NCBI RefSeq assembly: GCF_013114835.1
Contig: NZ_JAAVLW010000006.1
Span: 1-64,000, forward strand
From: Bradyrhizobium archetypum
GTDB lineage: Bacteria; Pseudomonadota; Alphaproteobacteria; Rhizobiales; Xanthobacteraceae
Length of the DNA: 64,000 bases
Direction: 5' to 3'
Both the position numbers and the translations under genes were made by a program. Under the pieces are notes generated by a model. The model saw nothing but the letters and a program-made list of their open reading frames with translations, had not been told where the DNA came from and did not search any database. Positions 42,840 to 49,592 of the stretch are shown in pieces (the stretch's first letter is position 1; each line of letters opens with the position of its first letter).

Positions 42840-43876
42840 CGGCCGTTGCCTTTTCGCGGCCGCAAGCTGCCGAACGGGCGCGTATCATCGAACCAATAGA
42901 GCAGCGGCAGGATCAGCCGCTGCAGTGCCAGCACGGCGGAGGCAGCGAGCAGCGCCGGCAACGAGCCAGCCGGCACGTCGCGCTGAATGTAGCGGCGGGC
43001 GCCGGCGAGATCGATGCGGCCGAGCTGCAGGAAGTCGTCGCCTCTTACGTAATCCAGCTCGCGCGCGCACCAGGCGTTATACTGCTCGTCGCGATGTTTG
43101 GGCGCCGCTTCGAACGTTTTCTTCAGCGCGTCCGACCCGCCGGTATAGGCATTGGTGATGATAAACCGCGCCTCGTCGAAGCCGGCGTCCTCACCCACGC
43201 CGAACACGGCGCGATGGCGGGACATGATGCCGCGCGCCAATTGCAGATGCGCAAAGCTCTGGCGCGAATCCGGATGTGGCGACGGAAACACGTCCGAAAA
43301 GGTCTGGCTGACCATGCCGACGACCGACGGCACCTGGGTGACGTTCGAGATCCATTTCGGGCGCAGTCCGTCACGGACAAAGAGAACCAGTGCCGTCAAG
43401 CCATACAGCACCCAGGAGAGCCCCTGCCCCCGCTCGTCGGGGTCGACCATGACAAGGCCGAGATGCGTGACCTCCACCGGCTCGCCGTCGAGTTCGACCT
43501 CCATGACCGACAGCGCGTTGAAGGCGATCGGCCGTCCCGTCGCCTCCTCCGAGATCAGCGTGACGATGGCGCGCGACAGCCGCTCGCGGTCGCCGGAGAA
43601 GATGCCGTAGGTGAGATCGCCGGCCGGCAGCGTCTTGCCGGCGACGGTGCGCAATTGCGACACCAGTTCATCGAGATCGACTTGCGAAAGCGACAGCCCC
43701 GGACTTTCGATGATCCGCGTCGTCAATCCCGCATGGGTGCGCAAGGTGAGATCGATGGCCGGCTGGTGAAACGCCTTCAGCCAGAAGGCGGCATAGCTGG
43801 CGAGGCGGCCGGCCGCAGAACGGACTTGCGCCCAGGCATGACCACTCGCCGAATTGCCGATCCAGAAAGACGCCAT
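42836..43876 (-). CDS. GNAT-like hypothetical protein
   Basis: A 346-residue protein. The segment LGLVMVDPDERGQGLSWVLYG fits the acetyl-CoA-binding motif A of GNAT acyltransferases (V-x-P-x-x-R-G-x-G), and WISNVTQVPSVVGMV could be motif B. A single hydrophobic stretch near the C-terminus (ALLAASAVLALQRLILPLLYW) may anchor it in the membrane. It is translationally coupled to the polytopic membrane protein downstream. The acyl acceptor is unknown. The acyltransferase call is inference. Confidence 0.6.
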   Translation of the reverse strand: MASFWIGNSASGHAWAQVRSAAGRLASYAAFWLKAFHQPAIDLTLRTHAGLTTRIIESPGLSLSQVDLDELVSQLRTVAGKTLPAGDLTYGIFSGDRERLSRAIVTLISEEATGRPIAFNALSVMEVELDGEPVEVTHLGLVMVDPDERGQGLSWVLYGLTALVLFVRDGLRPKWISNVTQVPSVVGMVSQTFSDVFPSPHPDSRQSFAHLQLARGIMSRHRAVFGVGEDAGFDEARFIITNAYTGGSDALKKTFEAAPKHRDEQYNAWCARELDYVRGDDFLQLGRIDLAGARRYIQRDVPAGSLPALLAASAVLALQRLILPLLYWFDDTRPFGSLRPRKGNGR

Positions 43877-44003
43877 GCCACTTGCCCGTATTGGGCGGGA
43901 TTGGTGCGCTTGCCCCTCTTAAGGAGCCATGAGCGCGACACGTTGCGGTTGCCGCAAGGTAAACAATGTATTGGCGAGGTCAAACATGCTGCAGGACAGA
44001 CAA

Positions 44004-44030
44004 ACGGCGGATGCTGAAAACATCCGCCGT
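44004..44030 (-). terminator. Terminator hairpin after the YiaA remnant
   Basis: A perfect 10-bp stem (ACGGCGGATG with CATCCGCCGT, loop CTGAAAA). On the minus strand it is followed by a short T-rich tail. It lies after the small membrane protein gene and the yiaA remnant. Confidence 0.6.
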
Positions 44031-44035
44031 CCGTC

Positions 44036-44100
44036 TTCGCCAGCGCCGCGTCACAGGTTACGCGGCTTTGGTAACTTCCATCAGCAGCCGTTCGGTCCGA
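44036..44100 (-). pseudogene. Remnant of a YiaA-like gene 3' end
   Basis: On the minus strand this reads TERLLMEVTKAA then TAA, against KAERLLMEVERGVRAA at the end of the yiaA gene at 44835. The shared bases continue past the stop (GTGACGCG and CTGGCGA on the minus strand). Upstream of about 44100 the similarity is lost. It is a partial duplicate that keeps the gene end and the position before a hairpin. Confidence 0.5.
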
Positions 44101-44291
44101 CGTAACTCGCTGCAATAGGTCGGTCGGGACGCGAGTTCAACTGACATCGGCTTGTGCGCTCGCAACGGTTAAAGAGTTGGGATGTAATCATCTTCAGGTT
44201 GAGCCACGGTAAACGATGCGTTGAGCAGCGAAGAAAATTGGTACACGACAGCGGATCGCCGATGCGGTCTGGACGTTGCGTCAAACGGTTT

Positions 44292-44690
44292 TCATGCGAT
44301 GACCGGCTCTATGGAAGTCCCCTGTTGGCCGCCATAGTCATGCGACAATAACGAGCATGCGCCCATGACGACGGCACCACCAATGGCCAACGTCATCACG
44401 ATTGAAGTCGGGAACAGACTGTTGAACACGGCGAGAAGCTCGCCCATGGCGGCCGTCGCGCCGACGATCGCGGTCAGGTACGCCCGCAAGGAGACTGGAA
44501 CGGCGCGAACCAGAAATTCATCTGTTGTCCAGCTGATCGCCGCCATCGGCAAGGTGAGGATGGATAGCACCGCGGCCACGGCGCATACGAAATCGAGGGA
44601 CCTCGTGCCTGCGGCAACGACCCACAGCAGCAAGACTGTGAAGAACACCGACACCGGAGCCACAACGAGGAATACGAACGCTCTTTTCAT
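44292..44690 (-). CDS. Small membrane protein of unknown function
   Basis: A 132-residue protein with three or four transmembrane helices (around residues 4-27, 32-52, 68-90, 95-117). The N-terminus MKRAFVFLVVAPVSVFFTVLL is itself a helix. No family is recognised. It lies between the yiaA gene and its 3' end remnant, so it may belong to the same region that was duplicated. It probably resides in the inner membrane. Confidence 0.65.
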   Translation of the reverse strand: MKRAFVFLVVAPVSVFFTVLLLWVVAAGTRSLDFVCAVAAVLSILTLPMAAISWTTDEFLVRAVPVSLRAYLTAIVGATAAMGELLAVFNSLFPTSIVMTLAIGGAVVMGACSLLSHDYGGQQGTSIEPVIA

Positions 44691-44779
44691 CGATCATCCT
44701 TTGCAAGGAAGCGGACACTGCGATTTGCAGACGCTAGGATTTCGGATTGCGCTACCGGCATTCCAAGCCAGGCGCCGGT

Positions 44780-44812
44780 GGCAGGCGGCGCGCAACACGC
44801 CCGCCGCCTGCC
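44780..44812 (-). terminator. Terminator hairpin after yiaA
   Basis: A perfect 11-bp stem (GGCAGGCGGCG with CGCCGCCTGCC, loop of 11) lies 23 bases after the yiaA stop on the minus strand. It has no strong T run. Confidence 0.55.
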
Positions 44813-44834
44813 CTCGCCAGCAGCGCGTCACGGG

Positions 44835-45122
44835 TTACGCGGCACGCACACCTCGTTCGACTTCCATCAGCAGCCGTTCAGCCTTGGCGTCCTCAATACG
44901 GTTCACCAGCTTGCCGCTCTCGTGATTGTCGCGCATCGTCTTGGTCATGGTGATGCAGGATTGCACCAGCATTAGAAAGCCCATCGTGAGATAGCCTTTG
45001 ATCGACAGTTCCAGCGGCAGAAACCAGATGCCGATGCCGACCATGAAGGCCGAGGCGGCGAACGAGATATAGGTGAAAGCGACCCAGGCCGGGCTGTGTT
45101 GAGCGGCAGTGGGATTATTCAT
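44835..45122 (-). CDS. yiaA: YiaA/YiaB family inner-membrane protein
   Basis: A 95-residue membrane protein with the YiaA/YiaB pattern: a first helix pair (FTYISFAASAFMVGIGIWFLPLELSIKGYLTMGFLML) and the QSCITMTKTMRDNHE segment. These small proteins are linked to envelope stress in other bacteria; here it lies directly downstream of pspA, which supports that link. Its 3' end is duplicated at 44036-44100. A C-terminal cytosolic tail ends in ERGVRAA. Confidence 0.88.
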   Translation of the reverse strand: MNNPTAAQHSPAWVAFTYISFAASAFMVGIGIWFLPLELSIKGYLTMGFLMLVQSCITMTKTMRDNHESGKLVNRIEDAKAERLLMEVERGVRAA

Positions 45123-45174
45123 GGCAACTCTCCTTGTGTGTGGGTTTGAAGTTTCAGTTCGACAGTTCGGTGGT

Positions 45175-45870
45175 TCAGGCAGCTTGCGTGCGTTTGGCGT
45201 TCAGCCGCGCGAGCACGTCATCCGCGGTTGATTTCAGCCGTGGGCCAAAGCCCTGTTCGGCGAGCTTTTCGGCAGTCGCCAGCGGACCGCTGGCGGCATC
45301 GAGCTCGATCAGGGCATCGGCCGCGGCCTGGGCCTCGATCTGCCGCTCACGCAGCCGCTTCAGCGTGTTCTCTGCTTCGGGCAGCGTGGATTCGTAAGGG
45401 CGCGCGGCTTCGACGCCGCCCCGGCGCAGCGCACGAACCGCCTCGGATGCGCGGGCGATGCGGCGGCCGCGATCGAGTTCGGTGATCCGCGCCTCGGCAC
45501 TGGCGACCTGGCGCTTCATGCGGGCGATCTCGGTGGCAAACAGCGTCCGCGCAGTCATCGCGGCGTCGCGGTCGGCCTCGAGATTGGCAATCGCCTGTGC
45601 CGCCTCGCGGGCGAGGTCTTCGCGGCCGCCATCGAGCGCCGCGGTGGCGCGGACTTCGAGATCGGCGATACGGGCGTTGGTGGCGTCGAGACGGCGGCCT
45701 TCCTGCTGGTCGCCGGCGATCGCCAGTGCCAGCGAGCGCTTGGAACGCTCCACCGCCGCGGCGGCATCGCGCATCTGCTGGTCGAGAATGAGCAGCGCCG
45801 CGCGGTCTTCCAGCTCTTCCCCGGCGACAGCCACGCTGCCGCGGAAAAGAGTCAAAACAGTTTTGAACAT
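45175..45870 (-). CDS. PspA/IM30 family protein
   Basis: A 231-residue protein predicted to be mostly long helix and coiled coil, with the amphipathic first helix MFKTVLTLFRGSVAVAGEEL of the PspA/Vipp1 family. It guards the inner membrane against leakage, and in E. coli inhibits its own sigma-54 activator. No pspF or pspBC is present. GGGAG lies 9 bases before the ATG. It faces a TetR gene across three palindromes, so control here is probably by TetR and not sigma-54. It forms a likely operon with yiaA. Confidence 0.9.
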   Translation of the reverse strand: MFKTVLTLFRGSVAVAGEELEDRAALLILDQQMRDAAAAVERSKRSLALAIAGDQQEGRRLDATNARIADLEVRATAALDGGREDLAREAAQAIANLEADRDAAMTARTLFATEIARMKRQVASAEARITELDRGRRIARASEAVRALRRGGVEAARPYESTLPEAENTLKRLRERQIEAQAAADALIELDAASGPLATAEKLAEQGFGPRLKSTADDVLARLNAKRTQAA

Positions 45871-45887
45871 TTGCAGCTCCCTGTGTT

Positions 45888-45960
45888 ATGAGCATTGCTC
45901 ATGGATTGTTTGTAGCAGCTGCATGAGCATTGCTCAAGAATTATTTTGAGCGACGCTCAA
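45888..45960. promoter_or_regulatory. Three palindromic operator sites between pspA and tetR
   Basis: Three 15-base palindromes share the outline TGAGC-N3-GCTCA: ATGAGCATTGCTCAT (45888-45902), ATGAGCATTGCTCAA (45923-45937) and TTGAGCGACGCTCAA (45946-45960). Their centres lie 35 and 23 bases apart. They fill most of the gap between the divergent pspA and tetR genes. These are the obvious binding sites for the TetR protein. Confidence 0.8.
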
Positions 45961-45966
45961 GATTGG

Positions 45967-46611
45967 ATGATGATGTCCAAGACATTGGAAAAACGAGCAA
46001 AGCTTCGGGAATCCCTGATCGAAGCAGCGGAGCGACGGATTGCCGCAGGGGGGCTGGCCGGTCTGAAAACCCGTGATCTGGCGCGGGATGTCAGCATCGC
46101 CAACGGCGCGGTCTACAATCTCGTCGACGATGTCGACGAGTTAATCCTGCGGGTAGGATCGCGCACGCTGGCACGGCTCGATGCCGCGCTGACATCGGCC
46201 GAAGCCGATGGGGCCGCCTCTCCTGGCGAGACGCTGGTGCGCATCGCGGTCGCCTATTGCGATTTCGCCGCTGAAAATCTCGAACTGTGGCGCGCGCTGT
46301 TCGAGCACCGGATGGCGCCGGGCAAGCCGGTTCCGGAATGGGCGATCGACGAACAGATGAATCTGTTCCGCCATATCTATCATCCGCTTGCCGAACTCTT
46401 TCCAAAGCGAACGCCGGACGAACTCGGCGTGACGGCACGCAGCCTGTTCTCCGCCGTGCACGGCATGGTGCTGCTCGGCCTCGAGCAGAAGCTGATCGCG
46501 GTGCCGGTCGAGGCGTTACGCGAAGAGATCGCGGCGATCGTGCGCGCGATGGTCGATGGGCTGACACATCCCGTCGCCCCGGGCAAGCGAAGCGCGACCC
46601 GGGACCCATAA
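45967..46611 (+). CDS. TetR-family transcriptional regulator
   Basis: A 214-residue TetR regulator. The helix-turn-helix is at about residues 23-45 (LKTRDLARDVSIANGAVYNLVDDVDELI). ATG codons at 45967, 45970 and 45973 compete for the start; the TTG at 45946 overlaps the third operator and is unlikely. The final HPVAPGKRSATRDP is coded by a dispersed repeat (46572-46704), so the natural C-terminus was probably changed. It most likely represses pspA-yiaA and itself through the three palindromes. Confidence 0.92.
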   Translation: MMMSKTLEKRAKLRESLIEAAERRIAAGGLAGLKTRDLARDVSIANGAVYNLVDDVDELILRVGSRTLARLDAALTSAEADGAASPGETLVRIAVAYCDFAAENLELWRALFEHRMAPGKPVPEWAIDEQMNLFRHIYHPLAELFPKRTPDELGVTARSLFSAVHGMVLLGLEQKLIAVPVEALREEIAAIVRAMVDGLTHPVAPGKRSATRDP

Positions 46612-46704
46612 CCACCGATGTCAGACCTCTGGCGCGACGGGGCCGCAGCTCTGTCCATTGCCGGCAGCGGTGGCTATGGGTCCCGGCTCGAGGCCGGGGG
46701 CGAC
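46572..46704. repeat. GTCGCCCCGGGCAAGCG repeat overlapping the tetR end
   Basis: CGCCCCGGGCAAGCGAAGCG at one end pairs with TCGAGGCCGGGGGCGAC at the other; CCGGGACCCATA and TATGGGTCCCGG form the inner pair. The first 40 bases code the end of the TetR protein. Confidence 0.65.
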
Positions 46705-46734
46705 GTGTGGTGAGAGTGTGCCAGGCCGCGCACC

Positions 46735-47148
46735 TCACGTCTCGATGATCACGTAGCTGTCCTCGACGCGGACCGGAAACGTCTCGGCCACATAAGGCCC
46801 CTTCTGCAGTTCCTCGCCGCTTTCGATCGCGACCGGATAGGAACGGACTTTGACGCGCGCCGGGTCGAACCAGGACTGCCCGTTGCGCATGTCGAATTCC
46901 CAACCATGCCAGGGGCAGCGCAACAGTTCGCCGACGCGTGAGCGCTGATAGACGCCGGGCTCCGGCGAGGTCAGCCGCGCGACGCAGGCCGCTCTTGCCA
47001 GCGGCGCGCCCTCATGCGGACAGCGGTTGAGCAGTGCGAAGAACTCGCCGTTGACGTGGAACACGACGATGTCGCGGCCCTCGACACCAAAAACCTTGTT
47101 GCCGCCGGGCGGGATGTCTGAAGTACGGGCGACGATGTGACGGGCCAT
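46735..47148 (-). CDS. Rieske (2Fe-2S) ferredoxin-like protein
   Basis: A 137-residue single-domain protein. The Rieske iron-sulfur ligands are visible as CPHEGAPL and CPWHGWEFD. The gap between the two pairs is longer than usual (about 30 residues, with an insertion containing SPEPGVYQRS). There is no catalytic oxygenase domain, so it carries electrons, perhaps to an oxygenase not seen here. It follows two amidohydrolases in the same direction. Confidence 0.92.
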   Translation of the reverse strand: MARHIVARTSDIPPGGNKVFGVEGRDIVVFHVNGEFFALLNRCPHEGAPLARAACVARLTSPEPGVYQRSRVGELLRCPWHGWEFDMRNGQSWFDPARVKVRSYPVAIESGEELQKGPYVAETFPVRVEDSYVIIET

Positions 47149-47164
47149 GTGATCCTGTCGCTAT

Positions 47165-48277
47165 TTAGAGCTTGTAGAGCGCACGCGCATTGCTGTTGAA
47201 GATCTTGCGGCGTTCGGCTTCCGTCAGCGGCGTCTTGAAGGCGTAGCGCGGATCGTCGAAATCCCAGTGCGGGTAATCCGAGGAGAACAGCAGGCGATCG
47301 GCGCCGACCCATTCGATCAGCGTGCGCAAATGTTTCCCTTCATCCGGCTCGTCGATCGGCTGCGTCGTGAACCAGAAATGCTCCTTCACATATTCGGAAG
47401 GACGACGTTTCAGGTGCGGCACCTCGCTGCGGAACGCATCGAAATGCCGGTCCATGCGCCAGGTGGCCGACGGGATCCAGCCGAAGCCACCTTCGATGAA
47501 GACGATCTTGAGATCGGGGAAACGCTCGGGCACGCCTTCGAGCACCAGGCTGGTGAGCTGCGCCGCCATCGTGTGCGCGTTCGACTGGTGCTCCTCGACA
47601 TAGTAGGACGGCCAGCCGCTGCCGGTCGGCGCATGACCGCCATAGCCGCCGACATGAATGCCGAGCGGCAGGCCCAATTCCTGCGCGCGGGCATAGATCG
47701 GCCAGTAGCGGCGGCGGCCGAGCGGCTCGTTGGCGCGCGGGCAGACGTTGATCTGCACATAGCGGCCGATCCTGGCACAGCGCTCGATCTCGGCGATCGC
47801 GAACTCCGTATCGTCCTGCCCGGCCAGGATCGAAGCCTTCAGCCGCGGATCACGGTCGGACCAGAAGGCAAGCTGCCAGTCGTTGATGGCGCGCTGGATC
47901 GCGGCACCGAATTCCAGATTCTGCTGCGAGAAGATGAAGAGGTCGAGCACCTGCAAGATGCCGTACTCGATATCGAGCGGATCGAGATGCTGCTTGCGCA
48001 TGAAATCGAGATCGGAGCCCGGAGGCCCGCCGGTCGGCGGCCACGCATCGCGGCGCGCGATCAGCGGCGAGGAGCGCGGGTACGGCGTGGTGCCGATATA
48101 GGGCGTGCGCAGATGGCTGCCGTAGGTGCGCAAATGCTCCTGCCAGCGCTTTGGCATGAACTGCTCGATATCGGCATGCGCATGAATGCTCGGATGCACG
48201 TCGCAATCGATGATGCGCAGCCGGCTCTGGGCGGCGACTTCCTCGGTGAGGATGGGGCGGTCGATGACGTCACTCAT
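47165..48277 (-). CDS. Amidohydrolase-family protein (ACMSD-like), copy 1
   Basis: A 370-residue metal-dependent TIM barrel of the amidohydrolase-2 family. It has the N-terminal metal motif IIDCDVHPSIHAH and a late Asp in FSSDYPHWDFDD. ACMSD-type enzymes decarboxylate or hydrolyse catechol breakdown products. GGAGGA precedes the ATG. It lies 25 bases after a clear paralogue (48303-49364) and 16 bases before the Rieske gene, and they probably form one operon. Confidence 0.92.
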   Translation of the reverse strand: MSDVIDRPILTEEVAAQSRLRIIDCDVHPSIHAHADIEQFMPKRWQEHLRTYGSHLRTPYIGTTPYPRSSPLIARRDAWPPTGGPPGSDLDFMRKQHLDPLDIEYGILQVLDLFIFSQQNLEFGAAIQRAINDWQLAFWSDRDPRLKASILAGQDDTEFAIAEIERCARIGRYVQINVCPRANEPLGRRRYWPIYARAQELGLPLGIHVGGYGGHAPTGSGWPSYYVEEHQSNAHTMAAQLTSLVLEGVPERFPDLKIVFIEGGFGWIPSATWRMDRHFDAFRSEVPHLKRRPSEYVKEHFWFTTQPIDEPDEGKHLRTLIEWVGADRLLFSSDYPHWDFDDPRYAFKTPLTEAERRKIFNSNARALYKL

Positions 48278-48302
48278 GCGATCCTCCTTCGACTTCCAAA
48301 AC

Positions 48303-49364
48303 TCAGGCCGCGAGCTGCAGCCGCGGAAAGGTCTCGAGCGGATTGTCCGTGCACATGCGCGAAACGATGCTGGCAGGCAGATGCGGCGGCATGGGATCGT
48401 CGCCCTCGAACTGCCAGTGCGGATAATCCGATGCGAACAGAAACATCCTGTCGGAGCCGATCTGCTCGATGACATCGGCAACGCCCGCGGCATCCGGTGG
48501 GCCGTCGAACGGCTGCATGGTGACGCGGACGTGGTCGCGAATGATCGAGGCCGGCTCGCGCTCGACCCAAGGCACTTCGACGCGGACGCCGCGCCAGGTC
48601 TTGTTGGCGCGCCACATGAAGGCCGGCAGCCAGCTCACGCCAGACTCCATCAGCACGACCTTGAGGTCGGGGAATCTGCCGAACACGCCTTCATAGATCA
48701 GGCTCAAGAGCTGAGCCTGAAACGCCTGCGCTTCGGCGAGATAATATTCGTAGCGATACGACGGCCATCCGATCGAGCTCGGCGCGGTGCGGTAGGCGCT
48801 GCCGGCATGGATCGCGACCGGCAGCTTGTGCTTCGCGGCAGCCTGCCACACCGGCCAGTAATGCCGCCGGCCGAGCAGCGTCTCGCCCTGTGCCAGCACC
48901 AGCACGGCGACGAAGCGCTTGTCGCTGGCGCGCCGCTCGATTTCTTCGACCGCGAGATCCGGCGCCTGCATCGGCACCACGATCGAAGCACTCAGCCGCG
49001 CGTCCTTCGCCAGCCATTCAGCCGCAATCCAGTCGTTGATGGCCTTGCAGAAGCCGGCCGCCATATAGGAATCGAACACCGCCTGCGCGCCGTAGACCAC
49101 ATTGCAGATGGCATGGCTCGAACCGAGCTGATCGAACGCGCCGCGCTGCACCATCTTGAGATCGCTGCCCGGCTTGCCGTTGGCGGGCCGCCAGTCAGCG
49201 CGGCCGGCGAAGGGCATGTTGGGAGGATAGGAATTGAGATCGAGCCCGTCGATCGCGCGGCTGACCACCTGCTCTTTCCAGTGATCGTCGAGATACGGCA
49301 GCAGCGTGGTGCGGGTTCCGCCCACCGCGGGATGGATATCGCAGTCGATCCGCGTGGCCGCCAT
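48303..49364 (-). CDS. Amidohydrolase-family protein (ACMSD-like), copy 2
   Basis: A 353-residue paralogue of the downstream gene. It has the metal motif RIDCDIHPAVGG, a central His in PVAIHAGSAYRT, and a late Asp in FASDYPHWQFEGDD. GAGGAAACC precedes the ATG at 49364. The two copies keep the same outline (DHWKEQ versus KRWQEHL, YPHW) but differ widely, so the duplication is old. It is the first gene of the Rieske operon and diverges from a FAD oxidoreductase. Confidence 0.92.
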   Translation of the reverse strand: MAATRIDCDIHPAVGGTRTTLLPYLDDHWKEQVVSRAIDGLDLNSYPPNMPFAGRADWRPANGKPGSDLKMVQRGAFDQLGSSHAICNVVYGAQAVFDSYMAAGFCKAINDWIAAEWLAKDARLSASIVVPMQAPDLAVEEIERRASDKRFVAVLVLAQGETLLGRRHYWPVWQAAAKHKLPVAIHAGSAYRTAPSSIGWPSYRYEYYLAEAQAFQAQLLSLIYEGVFGRFPDLKVVLMESGVSWLPAFMWRANKTWRGVRVEVPWVEREPASIIRDHVRVTMQPFDGPPDAAGVADVIEQIGSDRMFLFASDYPHWQFEGDDPMPPHLPASIVSRMCTDNPLETFPRLQLAA

Positions 49365-49592
49365 GAAGGTTTCCTCGACGATTGTTTCTTGGCGGTCTTG
49401 CTGCCGCACCCGCAACTGTGCCGCCGATGCTGTGGCGGCGCAAGCGATTTACCGGAGGGCCGCTCTGTCTTGGCTGCACGGCAGGTTTCCCTTCTGCCCT
49501 TGTGGGAGAAGGCGAGTGTCCTCGCGATTGACAGGCCAGTCGATCCGCACCCAAATGTCCCGCTCAAGAAACAAGGAAGCAGGGCGTATCGC

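Larger units (their letters stand above)
43877..44291. other. Region with a YiaA gene-end remnant and its terminator
   Basis: 415 bases between two minus-strand genes. They contain a perfect terminator hairpin (44004-44030) and a 65-base stretch matching the end of the yiaA gene further upstream. The remainder shows no gene. Confidence 0.5.

Noticed and set aside
45946..45966. TTG as start of the TetR gene
   Set aside because: It overlaps the third operator palindrome and has no ribosome-binding site; three ATG codons follow within 30 bases.
48186..49592. Long open frame upstream of and in frame with the FAD oxidoreductase, giving an apparent 1039-residue protein
   Set aside because: The first 470 codons run antisense to two well-supported amidohydrolase genes and read as Arg-rich low-complexity sequence. 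The real protein starts at the GTG at 49593, just before the FAD motif.
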